This document shows positions 19,864-30,107 of a stretch of DNA of 64,000 nt, piece after piece; positions within the stretch are counted from its first letter, which is position 1, and every line of letters starts with the position of its first letter. Source of the DNA: Flavobacterium ammonificans (GTDB taxonomy: Bacteria; Bacteroidota; Bacteroidia; Flavobacteriales; Flavobacteriaceae); NCBI RefSeq assembly GCF_020885975.1, contig NZ_AP025183.1, positions 248,001 to 312,000 of the forward strand, in the 5' to 3' direction. Under the pieces are notes generated by a model. It did no database searches, had not been told where the DNA came from, and saw nothing but the letters and a program-made list of their open reading frames with translations. Made by a program: the position numbers and the translations under genes.

Positions 19864-22800
19864 CTAAGTATTTCTAACTTTTACGTGATAAATCACATTA
19901 GGTTTTGTACCAACATGCTCTAATAAATGATACATTCTATCATCTGCAACTAACTTAGCCACTTTAGATTCAGTATCATTAATATCACCAAAAACCATAG
20001 CTCCTGAAGAACACGCACTTGAACAAGCTGTTTGGAACTCACCGTCCTTAATTGCTCTTCCTTCTCTTTTAGCTTTTAGAATTGTTGCTTGTGTCATTTG
20101 AATACACATAGAACATTTTTCCATTACACCACGAGAACGAACATTTACATCTGGATTAACTACCATACGTCCTAAATCATCATTCATATGATAATCAAAC
20201 TCATCATTTTGACTGTATAAGAACCAGTTGAAACGACGCACTTTATATGGACAATTGTTAGCACAGTAACGAGTACCAACACATCTATTGTAAGCCATAT
20301 TGTTTTGACCTTGACGGCTGTGCGATGTTGCAGCAACAGGACAAACAGTTTCGCAAGGCGCGTGGTTACAATGCTGACACATAACTGGTTGGAAAGCTAC
20401 TTGAGGATTATCCCCTGCTTTTTCCATTTCGTTAAATGTGGACAATGAACTTGACAAACCTGCAATATTTTCTTTTCTTTCGTTATCGCCTTCAAAAGTG
20501 CTTTCAGAAGAATAGTATCTATCTATACGCAACCAGTGCATATCACGACTTCTTCTTACTTCTGACTTACCAACTACAGGAACATTATTCTCTGCATGAC
20601 AAGCAATAACACAAGCTCCACAACCAGTACAAGCGTTCAAATCGATTGAAAGATTAAAGTGATGTCCGATTGAACGATCAAATGAATCCCACAAATCAAC
20701 TTTAGTTGCTTCAACCTCTTTGTGATCTAGAGAAACCATAGGAACTTTATTCCATTCTTTGGCATCTTTAGTGTTGAAAATTTCTAAAGTAGTTTCTTTA
20801 ATAATATCACCTCTACCCATCAAAGTTTTTTGACCTTGCACACAAGCAAATTCGTGTTCTCCATCTACTTTAACTAATGATACAGATTGTACATTATTAA
20901 AACCTTTATATAAAGCGTAAGCATTTAAACCTACAGCCATTTCTTCTTTTAATGCTGCTTTACGACCATAACCTAAAGCCAAACCAATTGTTCCAACAGC
21001 TTGACCTGGTTGAACGATTACTGGCACTTTCTCTAACTTATCCCCATCAGCAGTTGTAATAGTAGCATAACTACCATTCAAACCACCATTAGCAACAATT
21101 TCATTGGTTAAACCTAATTTCTTAGCATCAGCATTAGAAACAGTAACATAGTTATCCCAAGATACTCTTGTAATTGGATCTGGGAATTCTTGCAACCATG
21201 GATTGTTAGCTTGTTGACCATCGCCTAAACCAGTTTTAGTATATAAAACTAATTCTAATGCTTCAGCAGCTTTTGATTTTGATAAAGCTGACGCTGCAGC
21301 AGTATAGTCAGCAGAACCTGCAGTTGCAGTTGGAACAGCTCCAACATATACGCCATCATGTAACACTTTATTCCAAGTAGAACCTGCAATTATTGAAGCA
21401 GCAGTTCCTTTAATGTAATCATAATAAGTTCCTGCATTACCATTCAAAGACAATAAAACATCTTGAAATTGTTTTGTATTGAATAGTGGACGAATAGTAG
21501 GTTGAGTAAGGCTATAAGTACCTTTAGTCAAAATTAAATCATTCCAAGATTCTAAATAATGAGGCACTGGTGCAGCTATAGTAGTTACCGAAGCCGTTTC
21601 ATCTTCTTTCAAAGAGAAAGCAACTGAAGTAGTTACTTTTTTAAGTCCTTCTACAAAAGAAGCACTGTCTGCCAATGTATAAACTGGATTAACACCACTC
21701 ATAATTAACGTATGAACACTTCCTGCTTTCATATCGTTAATCAATTGAGCTACTTTTTCGTTAGATCCTTTTCTTATTTGTCTTGTTCCAGAAGTAGTGA
21801 AAGCTTCACTAGCTAATTTTTGATTGATAGCTAAAACTAATAATTGAGCATTCTTATCTTGAATTCCAGATACTAATACCCCTTTTGAACCAGCAGCTTT
21901 TAGTTGTTGTGCTGCCTTTGTAACTTCTGATTTGAATTGATCATCTAAACTTACCGCAACAGAAGAACCTGTTACAATATTATATATATGAACTAATGCT
22001 TGTTTTTGATTAGCTGTTGACATAGGCAAACGCTTATCAGCAGCTGCACCAGATAAAGTCATATTCGCTTCCAATTGGAAATGACGTGACATTTTACCAT
22101 TCTTAGGAATTCTTCCTTGAGCATATCCTCCATTATAACCACCACCTTGCCAATCTCCTAAGAAGTCAGCACCAACAGATACAATTAAAGAAGCTTTTGA
22201 AAAATCATAATCAACTAAAGCTCTTTCTCCATAAACTGTTTCAAAAGCATCTAATGCTTCAGATGACGAAACTGCATCATAAACAACATGTTTAGCATTT
22301 GGATTTTTAGCAACAAACTCAGCGATCAATTTTTCAGTTGATGGACTAGCTAAAGTATTAGTCAATAAAACTACTTGACCTCCTTTTGTTTTAGCCTCAA
22401 CAATACTAGATGCAATTTTAGAATTTACATCAGACCAACTTGCATTAGCTCCTGCAATTTTAGGCTCTTTCAATCGCATACTGTCATACATAGACAATAT
22501 AGAAGCATGAATCCTAGCATTTGCAGCAAACTTAGCACCGCTAATTGAATTGTTATCAACTTTAATTGGACGACCTTCACGAGTTTTCACTAATAAATTA
22601 GCAAAATCGAAACCATCAAAAACAGTTGTTGCATAATAATCTGCTACACCAGGGATAATTTGTTCCGGTTGTAACACATAAGGTATTGATTTATGAACAG
22701 GACCCTCACAGGCAGCAAGAGTTGCTGCAGCTGTACTAAATCCAACGTACTTTAAAAAGTCACGACGTGTTGTAGAAGCAGATAAAGAATCACTATTCCC

Positions 22801-22917
22801 TAAAAATTCATCAGTAGGAATTTCTTCAACAAATTCGTTATTTTTAAGCGCCTCAACAATAGAACTATTTCCGTCTAGTTCCTCAACACTTTTCCAGTAT
22901 TTTTTGTTTGATGACAT
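19864..22917 (-). CDS. actB: Alternative complex III iron-sulfur subunit ActB (molybdopterin-enzyme-like fusion)
   Basis: 1017 aa. A Tat-type motif (TTRRDFLKYVGF, arginines 51-52, with Cys70 in LAACEG as a possible lipidation site) is followed by a large domain resembling molybdopterin oxidoreductases that in ACIII carries no cofactor. The C-terminal third is a four-cluster ferredoxin: C-T-G-C-G-A-C-V-I-A-C, C-Q-H-C-N-H-A-P-C-E-T-V-C-P, C-A-N-N-C-P and C-S-M-C. It moves electrons from ActC toward the heme subunits. About 50 residues before the twin arginines is long for a signal but usual for ActB. Confidence 0.95.
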   Translation of the reverse strand: MSSNKKYWKSVEELDGNSSIVEALKNNEFVEEIPTDEFLGNSDSLSASTTRRDFLKYVGFSTAAATLAACEGPVHKSIPYVLQPEQIIPGVADYYATTVFDGFDFANLLVKTREGRPIKVDNNSISGAKFAANARIHASILSMYDSMRLKEPKIAGANASWSDVNSKIASSIVEAKTKGGQVVLLTNTLASPSTEKLIAEFVAKNPNAKHVVYDAVSSSEALDAFETVYGERALVDYDFSKASLIVSVGADFLGDWQGGGYNGGYAQGRIPKNGKMSRHFQLEANMTLSGAAADKRLPMSTANQKQALVHIYNIVTGSSVAVSLDDQFKSEVTKAAQQLKAAGSKGVLVSGIQDKNAQLLVLAINQKLASEAFTTSGTRQIRKGSNEKVAQLINDMKAGSVHTLIMSGVNPVYTLADSASFVEGLKKVTTSVAFSLKEDETASVTTIAAPVPHYLESWNDLILTKGTYSLTQPTIRPLFNTKQFQDVLLSLNGNAGTYYDYIKGTAASIIAGSTWNKVLHDGVYVGAVPTATAGSADYTAAASALSKSKAAEALELVLYTKTGLGDGQQANNPWLQEFPDPITRVSWDNYVTVSNADAKKLGLTNEIVANGGLNGSYATITTADGDKLEKVPVIVQPGQAVGTIGLALGYGRKAALKEEMAVGLNAYALYKGFNNVQSVSLVKVDGEHEFACVQGQKTLMGRGDIIKETTLEIFNTKDAKEWNKVPMVSLDHKEVEATKVDLWDSFDRSIGHHFNLSIDLNACTGCGACVIACHAENNVPVVGKSEVRRSRDMHWLRIDRYYSSESTFEGDNERKENIAGLSSSLSTFNEMEKAGDNPQVAFQPVMCQHCNHAPCETVCPVAATSHSRQGQNNMAYNRCVGTRYCANNCPYKVRRFNWFLYSQNDEFDYHMNDDLGRMVVNPDVNVRSRGVMEKCSMCIQMTQATILKAKREGRAIKDGEFQTACSSACSSGAMVFGDINDTESKVAKLVADDRMYHLLEHVGTKPNVIYHVKVRNT

Positions 22918-22946
22918 ATATAAATATTAAAAACTTAATAAATTAA

Positions 22947-24269
22947 TTAATAGTGACACTTACCACATTCTAAACCTCCCATTTGTGCAGCAGTTAACTT
23001 TTCTACACCATATTTTTTAGAAAGCTGTTGGTGAATTTTAGTATAATATTCATTTCCTTCCATTTTAACGTCAGTTTTTCTATGGCAATCAATACACCAT
23101 CCCATTGTTAATGGAGCAAATTGTTTTTGAATCTCATACTCTTCAACCGGACCGTGACAAGTCTGACATTCGATGCCTGCTACAGTTACGTGTTGAGAGT
23201 GATTAAAGTAAACAAAGTCAGGTAAATTATGAATACGAACCCATTTAACAGGTTGTGTTTTTCCTGTATAAGTCTGCGTAGCTTGATCCCAACCTACAGC
23301 TGTATATAATTTTTGGATTTGCTCGTCATAAAATGCTTTGCTGTATTCAGGAGTTGCAGTAGATTCAGCCACTTCAGATATATTTTTGTGACAATTCATA
23401 CATACATTCAAAGAAGGAATTCCTCCATTCTTACTTACCCTAGCAGCAGAGTGACAATATTTACAATCAATTTCATTATCACCAGCATGAATTCTGTGAG
23501 AATAATGAATTGGCTGAATTGGCGCATAATCTTGATCAACACCTACCTGCATTAAGAAACCATAAACCAAATAAGCACCTGATAACAATAAAAATACTAC
23601 AGATACAAAAACTAAGAATTGATTTTTAACAAAAGCTTTCCAAATTGGCATACCAGCTTTTATTTCTTTTGGAGCTATTTCTATGTTATTTGCTTTAGCT
23701 ACTTTTCGAAGCACATTGTTCACCAAGTACAACATAACAACTAAAACCAATAATACTAAAACTAATGCTCCTAAAATTAAATTATTAGTAACCCTACTTT
23801 CATTAGTAGCAGCAGGAGCAGATCCATCAACAGCAGGAGCACCAGCAGCAGCTGCAGGAGCTTCCTCTTTTGGAGTTGAAGTATATGCTATAATATTATC
23901 AATGTCGCTTTCAGATAATTGAGGAAAAGCAGTCATTACAGACTTATTGTATTCTTCAAATATCTTAACCGCTTGAGGGTCTCCAGATTTGATTAATTCA
24001 GAACTATTTTTAACCCACTTGTATATCCATGACATATCATACTTATCAGCAACGCCACGCAATGCAGGACCAGTGGCTTTTGCATCTAGTTTATGACAAG
24101 CAGCACAATTAGCATTAAAAAGTTCCTTACCCGCAACAGGATCTCCACCCATCGTAGCAGCAGGTGCCGCCGCATCTTGAGCGAATGAATTTGAATAAGT
24201 AATTAGCAACAAGGCTAAACAGAAATAAAATTTCTTAAAGACCGAATTATGGTTATTCACCTTTTTCAT
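22947..24269 (-). CDS. actA: Alternative complex III multiheme cytochrome ActA with fused N-terminal cytochrome c
   Basis: 440 aa with a signal peptide (1-30). Six CxxCH heme sites are visible: Cys55-His59 in a separate class I cytochrome c domain (about 42-135), then Cys269, Cys290, Cys368, Cys392 and Cys435 in the pentaheme ActA part. Transmembrane segments at about 164-183 and 215-240 separate the two. An Ala/Pro-rich linker (135-157) joins them. The five-heme part matches ActA of ACIII; the extra heme domain makes this a six-heme fusion. It is the first gene of the operon and has a good promoter at 24357-24385. Confidence 0.94.
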   Translation of the reverse strand: MKKVNNHNSVFKKFYFCLALLLITYSNSFAQDAAAPAATMGGDPVAGKELFNANCAACHKLDAKATGPALRGVADKYDMSWIYKWVKNSSELIKSGDPQAVKIFEEYNKSVMTAFPQLSESDIDNIIAYTSTPKEEAPAAAAGAPAVDGSAPAATNESRVTNNLILGALVLVLLVLVVMLYLVNNVLRKVAKANNIEIAPKEIKAGMPIWKAFVKNQFLVFVSVVFLLLSGAYLVYGFLMQVGVDQDYAPIQPIHYSHRIHAGDNEIDCKYCHSAARVSKNGGIPSLNVCMNCHKNISEVAESTATPEYSKAFYDEQIQKLYTAVGWDQATQTYTGKTQPVKWVRIHNLPDFVYFNHSQHVTVAGIECQTCHGPVEEYEIQKQFAPLTMGWCIDCHRKTDVKMEGNEYYTKIHQQLSKKYGVEKLTAAQMGGLECGKCHY

Positions 24270-24356
24270 ATGGTATAAAGATTATCTACTAAAATTTGTG
24301 CTGTATTTTTCATTGAAAAAAATTCAAAAAATACATACATTCTTTTTAAACTTGCA

Positions 24357-24385
24357 CAAAAATACGACTTAAGAACTATTCTCAA
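24357..24385 (-). promoter_or_regulatory. Promoter of the act-cta operon
   Basis: On the minus strand TTG (24385-24383), an 18-base spacer and TATTTTTG (24364-24357) match the Bacteroidetes TTG/TAnnTTTG consensus. The actA ATG is 88 bases downstream of the -7 box. Confidence 0.75.
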
Positions 24386-24435
24386 AACCCTAGAATAGGT
24401 ATATTTTTAATTTATATTGATTCTAAATAATTTTA

Positions 24436-24469
24436 TTGATTTCCATTTCCATTTGAAATATTACATTTG
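24436..24469 (+). promoter_or_regulatory. Candidate promoter of the SPOR-domain gene
   Basis: TACATTTG at 24462-24469 matches the -7 consensus and TTG at 24436-24438 is a possible -33 with a long 23-base spacer. The ATG at 24487 would leave a leader of only about 10 bases. Confidence 0.5.
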
Positions 24470-24486
24470 TATAAAACTATCAGATT

Positions 24487-24876
24487 ATGAGAATTTTAGA
24501 AAATAAAATCACTACTCTTACTATTGTACTTACTTTTTTTACAAGTACTTTTTGCCTTTCTCAAAATGCTAAATTTAACATTAACACAAATCTATTCTTC
24601 GAGCAGTTAGTGAATGAAAAAAGAAAAGTCAACCCATCCATATCATTAAATGAAAGATATAAAATTCAAATATTTAACGGAGAAAATGAAAAGGCAAAAA
24701 AAACAATAATTCAATTTAAACAAGAATTTAAAAATATGGACGCAACCATAATTTTTAAAACACCCAACTATAAAGTTTGGGTAGGCAGTTTTAAAACTAG
24801 AATTGAAGCTGAAAGAAATTTAATTGAAATTAAGAAGAAGTATAAAAATGTTTTGCTAATAAAGCCTGGCAAATAA
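24487..24876 (+). CDS. SPOR-domain protein, secreted
   Basis: 129 aa. A signal peptide (about 1-25, ending CLSQ) precedes a short linker and a C-terminal SPOR domain (about 58-127). The domain shows the pattern YKIQIFNGENEKAKKTI ... YKVWVGSFKTRIEAE ... YKNVLLI. SPOR domains bind denuded peptidoglycan, so the protein probably acts in the periplasm in wall remodelling or division. It diverges from actA and converges on infB, with no functional link visible to either. Confidence 0.87.
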   Translation: MRILENKITTLTIVLTFFTSTFCLSQNAKFNINTNLFFEQLVNEKRKVNPSISLNERYKIQIFNGENEKAKKTIIQFKQEFKNMDATIIFKTPNYKVWVGSFKTRIEAERNLIEIKKKYKNVLLIKPGK

Positions 24877-24888
24877 AAATTAAAAACA

Positions 24889-24916
24889 AAAAACCCCGAT
24901 AAATCGGGGTTTTTTT
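24889..24916. terminator. Bidirectional terminator between the SPOR gene and infB
   Basis: The stem AAACCCCGAT / ATCGGGGTTT (24891-24900 with 24903-24912) has a very tight loop and A/T runs on both sides. It lies between two convergent genes. Confidence 0.9.
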
Positions 24917-24930
24917 ATAGCTATATAATT

Positions 24931-27705
24931 TTATTTCAATTTCTTTTTGATTGCTACTTCATGATACGCTTCAATAACATCTCTTTCTTCAATGTCATTG
25001 TATCCTTTAATTTGAATACCACAATCATATCCTTTAGCTACTTCTTTTACGTCATCTTTAAAACGCTTAAGAGCTACTAATTCACCATCAAAAACAACAA
25101 CTCCTTCTCTTACTATTCGAACTTTAGCATTTCTGGTAATCTTACCATCCATAACCATACATCCCGCAATAGATCCTACTTTAGAAATTTTGAAAATTTC
25201 TCTGATTTCTGCAGTACCAAGAACTTCTTCTTTCATTTCTGGCGCTAACATTCCTTCCATTGCATCTTTCAAGTCGTCAATAGCAGCATAGATAATAGAG
25301 TAATAACGGATATCAATTTCTTCTTTATCGGCAAGTTGTCTTGCGTTACCAGCTGGACGAACATTAAATCCAATAATAATTGCATCAGATGCAGAAGCCA
25401 ACATTACATCAGTTTCTGTAATTGCCCCTACTCCTTTATGTATGATATTAATTTGAACTTCTTCAGTAGATAATTTAGAGAACGAATCCGATAATGCCTC
25501 AACAGATCCATCAACGTCTCCTTTAAGAATTACATTTAATTCTTTAAACTGACCTAATGCAATTCTACGTCCAATCTCATCTAGAGTAATATGTCGTTGT
25601 GTTCTAACTGATTGCTCACGCATCAATTGAGAACGTTTTGATGCAATTTGTTTTGCTTCTTTTTCATCTTCAAAAATATTGAACTTATCTCCAGCAGTTG
25701 CTGCACCATCTAAACCTAAAACTGAAACCGGTGTTGACGGACCCGCTTGTAATACAACATTTCCTCTTTCATCATGCATAGCTTTAATTTTACCATGATG
25801 CTTTCCAGCCAACATATAATCTCCGATTTTTAAAGTTCCGTGCTGCACTAATAATGTAGAAACGTATCCTTTACCTTTATCCAAGAATGCTTCAACTACG
25901 GTTCCTTGAGCTGCTTTATTTGGATTAGATTTTAAATCTAAAATTTCAGCTTCTAATAATACTTTTTCAAGCAATTCTTTAACTCCCAAACCAGTTTTTG
26001 CTGATATGTCATGTGATTGGATTTTTCCACCCCAATCTTCAACTAGTAAGTTCATACCCGCTAATCTTTCTTTAATCTTATCCGGATTAGCATTTGGCTT
26101 ATCTACTTTATTGATTGCAAAAATAATTGGAACACCAGCAGCTTGAGCGTGACTAATCGCCTCTTTAGTTTGTGGCATAATATCATCATCGGCTGCAATT
26201 ACGATAATAGCAATATCTGTAACTTGAGCACCACGAGCACGCATTGCCGTAAAGGCTTCGTGACCTGGTGTATCTAAAAAGGCGATTTTTTGACCACTAT
26301 CTAAAGTAACTCCATAAGCTCCAATATGCTGAGTAATTCCACCGGACTCTCCTGCAATAACATTTTCTTTACGAATATAATCTAATAAAGATGTTTTACC
26401 GTGATCGACATGCCCCATAACCGTAACGATTGGCGCTCTATACATCAAGTCTTCTTCTTTATCTTCAACAACTTGAATTGCTTCCTCAATATCAACAGTT
26501 ATGAATTCTACTTCATATCCAAATTCATCAGCTACAATGGTTAATGTCTCAGCATCTAAACGTTGATTCATAGTTACCATTATTCCAAGTGACATACATG
26601 TACCAATTACTTTTGTAATAGGCACATCCATCATAATCGCAATCTCGCCAACGGTAACAAATTCAGTAACTTTAATTGTTTTACTTCCTTCGTCGATAGC
26701 TCTTTGCTCTTCATCAGATTTCTGACGGTGCGTATCTCTTTTATCTCTTCTATATTTTGCTGCTTTAGATTTTCCTCCTTTTCCTTGAAGTTTTTCTAAA
26801 GTTTCACGGATTTGGTTTTTAACCTCTTCTTCTGTAGGTTCTACTTTAGCAACAATAGCAGGTCTATTTCCTTTAACAAAACCAGGTTTAGAACCTCTGT
26901 TTGCATTAAAACCACCACCTGAATTAGGTGTGATTTTATTTGGATTCGGAGCACCTGGCTCACCTGGAGTTGATGGCTTAGCAACAATTCGTTTTCTCTT
27001 ATTTTTAGCCGCATTAGCTCCTGCACCTGCTGCTCCTGGAGCACCTAATTTATTTGGAGTAATTTTAGGATCTTCTTTTTTCTTTTTAGGCTTATTGAAC
27101 TGAGATAAGTCAATTGTCTGACCTGTTAATGTAGCACCTGATAATTTTTGGTACTGAGTTGTAATCGTCTCGTCTACAGGAGCATCGTCTGAAGCAACTT
27201 CTGCAGTAGATTTTTTGTCTTCCTTCGGTGCATTAACCACAACTGGATTTGCCTCTTTTTTGTCTGAAGTAGTTTTTTCTTGTGCAACAGCTACTGGAGA
27301 AACTTGTACTTTTTGTTCAATAGGAGTTGGAATAGTTTCAGGTTTCTTAGGGTTAAGATCAATTTTACCAACTTGAATAGGACCTGTTACTACCGCTTTC
27401 GCTTTAATAACTTCTTGACGCTCCTCTTCTTGTTTGCGTTTTTCTTCTACTTCTTGCTCACGTTGAATACGTAAAGCTTCTTTTTCTTTTCTTTTTTCTT
27501 CACCTACTTCTTTAGAAGCTTCTTTATTCCCCTTATCGCCCGCAAATTGACTTTGTAAGATACCAAACTCACGTTCAGAAATTTTAGCATTTGGATTTGC
27601 ATCAATAGCAATTCCTTTATCCTTAAGATAATCTACTGCTCTTTCTAACGAAATATTTAATTCCCTTAAAACCTTGTTTATTCTTATTACTCTCTCTTCA
27701 GACAT
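24931..27705 (-). CDS. infB: Translation initiation factor IF-2
   Basis: 924 aa. An IF2 N-terminal domain (1-50) leads into a long charged and Pro/Ala/Gly-rich linker (about 65-320). The GTPase domain follows with [12 protein letters not shown] (G1), DTPGHEAF (G3) and [10 protein letters not shown] (G4), then domains II-IV binding initiator tRNA. IF-2 brings fMet-tRNA to the 30S subunit and promotes subunit joining. It is the last gene of rimP-nusA-infB, the same order as in many bacteria. Confidence 0.98.
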   Translation of the reverse strand: MSEERVIRINKVLRELNISLERAVDYLKDKGIAIDANPNAKISEREFGILQSQFAGDKGNKEASKEVGEEKRKEKEALRIQREQEVEEKRKQEEERQEVIKAKAVVTGPIQVGKIDLNPKKPETIPTPIEQKVQVSPVAVAQEKTTSDKKEANPVVVNAPKEDKKSTAEVASDDAPVDETITTQYQKLSGATLTGQTIDLSQFNKPKKKKEDPKITPNKLGAPGAAGAGANAAKNKRKRIVAKPSTPGEPGAPNPNKITPNSGGGFNANRGSKPGFVKGNRPAIVAKVEPTEEEVKNQIRETLEKLQGKGGKSKAAKYRRDKRDTHRQKSDEEQRAIDEGSKTIKVTEFVTVGEIAIMMDVPITKVIGTCMSLGIMVTMNQRLDAETLTIVADEFGYEVEFITVDIEEAIQVVEDKEEDLMYRAPIVTVMGHVDHGKTSLLDYIRKENVIAGESGGITQHIGAYGVTLDSGQKIAFLDTPGHEAFTAMRARGAQVTDIAIIVIAADDDIMPQTKEAISHAQAAGVPIIFAINKVDKPNANPDKIKERLAGMNLLVEDWGGKIQSHDISAKTGLGVKELLEKVLLEAEILDLKSNPNKAAQGTVVEAFLDKGKGYVSTLLVQHGTLKIGDYMLAGKHHGKIKAMHDERGNVVLQAGPSTPVSVLGLDGAATAGDKFNIFEDEKEAKQIASKRSQLMREQSVRTQRHITLDEIGRRIALGQFKELNVILKGDVDGSVEALSDSFSKLSTEEVQINIIHKGVGAITETDVMLASASDAIIIGFNVRPAGNARQLADKEEIDIRYYSIIYAAIDDLKDAMEGMLAPEMKEEVLGTAEIREIFKISKVGSIAGCMVMDGKITRNAKVRIVREGVVVFDGELVALKRFKDDVKEVAKGYDCGIQIKGYNDIEERDVIEAYHEVAIKKKLK

Positions 27706-27794
27706 AAAACCTTTTTATTATTATCTTTTTATTGTGTTTCTTAATCCCATTAGTAACTTCCTACAATTGGGACTGAGATATTTTGAGAACTTGA

Positions 27795-29042
27795 TTAATT
27801 TTCAAATTCTTCTTTTAATATTCTTACTACTTCTAGAATAGTTTCTTCTTCTAAATCGGTTCTTCTTACTAAGTCTTCTATATCTTGTTTTAAAATACTT
27901 CTTGCAGTATCCAAACCTATTTTAGCAAATTCGTCTATAATCCATTCTTCAATTTCATCAGAGAATTCAGTTAATTCGATATCGTCTTCTTCGCCACCAG
28001 CTACATCTCCTTCACGAATTACATCTAATTCGTATCCAGTTAATAACCCAGCTAACTTAATATTATGCCCTCCTCTACCAATTGCTTTTGAAACTTCTTC
28101 TAACTTCAAGAATACTTCTGCTCTCTTCGTTTCTTCATTGATTTTAATAGACGAAACTTTTGCAGGACTTAAAGCACGAGTAATATACAATTGAATATTA
28201 CTTGTGTAATTAATTACATCAATATTTTCATTCCCTAATTCACGGACAATTCCGTGAATACGTGATCCTTTCATACCCACACAAGCTCCAACAGGATCAA
28301 TTCTATCATCATAAGAATCAACAGCTACTTTCGCTTTTTCACCAGGAATTCGAACTACATTTTTAACCATAATCAAACCGTCAAAAACTTCTGGAATTTC
28401 TTGTTCAAATAATTTTTCTAGGAACACATCTGAAGTTCTAGACATAATAATTTGAGGTTTATTTCCTTTCAATTCAACGCTTTCAATGATACCACGAACA
28501 TTGTCTCCTTTACGGAAAAAGTCAGAAGGAATTTGTTTTTCTTTAGGTAAAACAATTTCATTTCCTTCATCGTCAACCAAAATTACAACTCTTGGTCTTA
28601 CATGATGAACCTCAGCAGTATATATCTCACCGATAATATCTTTAAATTGTTTGTACAAATTAGTATTATCGTGTTCATGGATTTTAGAAATTAAATTTTG
28701 GCGTAAAGCTAAAATCGCTCTTCTTCCTAAATCAATTAATTTCACTTCTTCAGAAACTTCTTCGCCAATTTCAAAATCGGCTTCAATCTTTCTAGCTTCT
28801 GTGAGTGTGATCTCTTCGTTTTCAAAATCTAAATCTTCATCTGCAACGATAACTCGTCGTCTCCAAATTTCCATATCTCCTTTATCAGGATTGATAATGA
28901 TATCAAAATTATCATCTGAACCGTATTTTTTCTTTAATGCATTTCTAAATACATCTTCTAAAATTGCCATAAGCGTTACACGATCAATAAGTTTATCATC
29001 TTTAAACTCTGAAAATGAATCGATTAATGCTAAATTTTCCAT
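27795..29042 (-). CDS. nusA: Transcription termination/antitermination protein NusA
   Basis: 415 aa. The N-terminal RNA-polymerase-binding domain (1-130) is followed by S1 (about 135-200, YTAEVHHVRPRVVILVDDEGNEIVLPKEKQ region) and two KH domains (DPVGACVGMKGSRIHGIV and KAIGRGGHNIKLAGLL). It lacks the long acidic repeats of enterobacterial NusA, as is normal outside gamma-proteobacteria. NusA controls pausing, termination and antitermination. It starts 13 bases after the rimP stop. Confidence 0.97.
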   Translation of the reverse strand: MENLALIDSFSEFKDDKLIDRVTLMAILEDVFRNALKKKYGSDDNFDIIINPDKGDMEIWRRRVIVADEDLDFENEEITLTEARKIEADFEIGEEVSEEVKLIDLGRRAILALRQNLISKIHEHDNTNLYKQFKDIIGEIYTAEVHHVRPRVVILVDDEGNEIVLPKEKQIPSDFFRKGDNVRGIIESVELKGNKPQIIMSRTSDVFLEKLFEQEIPEVFDGLIMVKNVVRIPGEKAKVAVDSYDDRIDPVGACVGMKGSRIHGIVRELGNENIDVINYTSNIQLYITRALSPAKVSSIKINEETKRAEVFLKLEEVSKAIGRGGHNIKLAGLLTGYELDVIREGDVAGGEEDDIELTEFSDEIEEWIIDEFAKIGLDTARSILKQDIEDLVRRTDLEEETILEVVRILKEEFEN

Positions 29043-29055
29043 GCGAAATCTTTAT

Positions 29056-29520
29056 TTAAAATGTTACTGTAACAATTGCTTCTTTAATATCCGAGTAAGG
29101 AAGTTCTAATCTCTTTTGAACAGTTTCTTTTCCTTTACCCACTTTCTTTGGTTCTCTTGCTAGCCAAGACAAAATTACAAATTCATCATTAGCTTCTACC
29201 AATTCTGCTTCAATATTTTCAGTTGATGTCTTCACTATCAGTGTTCTACCAACATTTTTTTTATATTGTCTCACCAATTTTAATGGCGAACCTACACCTA
29301 CAGAGGCTACTTCTAATGAATAATCCTGCTCTTCTCTATCTAAATTACCTTCAATCGCTCGACTTACATCGATACAATCTTGCAACGCCACTCCATTGTC
29401 TCCATCTATATTGACAATGATTTTGAAAGCATCTGTAATAGTCAAGTCAATTAAAAAAAGACTTGGCTTATCTACAAGGCATTCTTCTACTAGCGTATTT
29501 ACTTTTTCTTTGAACGTCAT
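29056..29520 (-). CDS. rimP: Ribosome maturation factor RimP
   Basis: 154 aa from the ATG at 29520. An in-frame ATG 36 bases upstream (29556) would add 12 residues encoded by a terminator-like hairpin, so the shorter start is preferred. The family pattern is clear: an N-terminal alpha/beta domain with [34 protein letters not shown] and a C-terminal SH3-like domain near residue 90 (SVGVGSPL, then the beta strands). RimP assists 30S subunit assembly. It heads the rimP-nusA-infB operon. Confidence 0.94.
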   Translation of the reverse strand: MTFKEKVNTLVEECLVDKPSLFLIDLTITDAFKIIVNIDGDNGVALQDCIDVSRAIEGNLDREEQDYSLEVASVGVGSPLKLVRQYKKNVGRTLIVKTSTENIEAELVEANDEFVILSWLAREPKKVGKGKETVQKRLELPYSDIKEAIVTVTF

Positions 29521-29533
29521 AGTTGTATAAAAA

Positions 29534-29554
29534 GAGGGGACGATTAGTCCCCTC
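29534..29554 (-). promoter_or_regulatory. Terminator-like hairpin in the rimP leader (possible attenuator)
   Basis: GAGGGGAC pairs with GTCCCCTC around a 5-base loop. On the minus strand it is followed by CTTTTTATA and then, 13 bases after the stem, the rimP ATG. This is an intrinsic-terminator layout placed between promoter and operon rather than after a gene. Confidence 0.7.
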
Positions 29555-29582
29555 ATTATCTAGATTTAAATAAATAACGATG

Positions 29583-29590
29583 CAAATATA
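29583..29590 (-). promoter_or_regulatory. Candidate -7 box of the rimP-nusA-infB operon
   Basis: TATATTTG on the minus strand matches TAnnTTTG. No clear TTG lies 17-23 bases upstream. It would start transcription about 20 bases before the leader hairpin. Confidence 0.4.
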
Positions 29591-29736
29591 GTGTTTTTTT
29601 TAATATTTAAAATAATCGAATACTTTAAAAATAAAATCTACCTAACAGAATCTCAAAACAACAACTAATCATAACTAAAAAAAGTTCTACGAAATACATC
29701 ATAAAACTTTTTTTAAAAATATTACTTTAACGAATG

Positions 29737-30033
29737 TTATAGTTGTTCTTGTACCAAATTAATAATAGCATTGGCATCTAATTCACCTGCTTGACGCCAA
29801 ACCATTTGACCTTCCTTGTAAATCATAAGAGTTGGAAGCCCTTTTATACGAAGTGCTTCGGCAAGCTCTTGATTTTTATCAACATCAATTTTAATTACTT
29901 TAGCCTTGTCTCCTAATGCAGCAGCCACATCTCTTATCACAGGATGCATTGATACTGAAGACTCATTCCAATCAGTGTAAAAGTCAATTAACACTGGAAT
30001 TTGAGTATTTATAAGTTCTCCAAATTTTGACAT
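29737..30033 (-). CDS. Thioredoxin-fold protein lacking the active-site cysteines
   Basis: 98 aa, the length of a single thioredoxin domain. The fold is evident from PVLIDFYTDW (13-22), the VIKIDVDKNQELAEALRIKGLPTLMIYKEGQ core split across strands 3 and 4, and cis-Pro67. Where thioredoxin has WCGPC this protein has W22-N-E-S-S26, so both redox cysteines are absent, and no other cysteine is present. It cannot be a dithiol reductase and may be a binding or chaperone-like member. It stands alone between the rimP operon and a phosphoesterase gene. A TACATTTG box at 30093-30086 may be its -7 element. Confidence 0.85.
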   Translation of the reverse strand: MSKFGELINTQIPVLIDFYTDWNESSVSMHPVIRDVAAALGDKAKVIKIDVDKNQELAEALRIKGLPTLMIYKEGQMVWRQAGELDANAIINLVQEQL

Positions 30034-30107
30034 AAAACCAAAAATTTAATTATTATAATCCACTTAAAAAGAAACAAATATTATACAAATGTAGTATTTT
30101 TAGTTAA

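Noticed and set aside
26841..27044. Short frames inside infB, susC, rpsB, tsf and similar genes
   Set aside because: They are shadows of the real genes in other frames, with no start context or codon pattern of their own.
24931..27705. Ala/Pro/Gly-rich N-terminal third of IF-2 as an unusual insertion
   Set aside because: A long low-complexity linker before the GTPase domain is common for IF-2 in this phylum.
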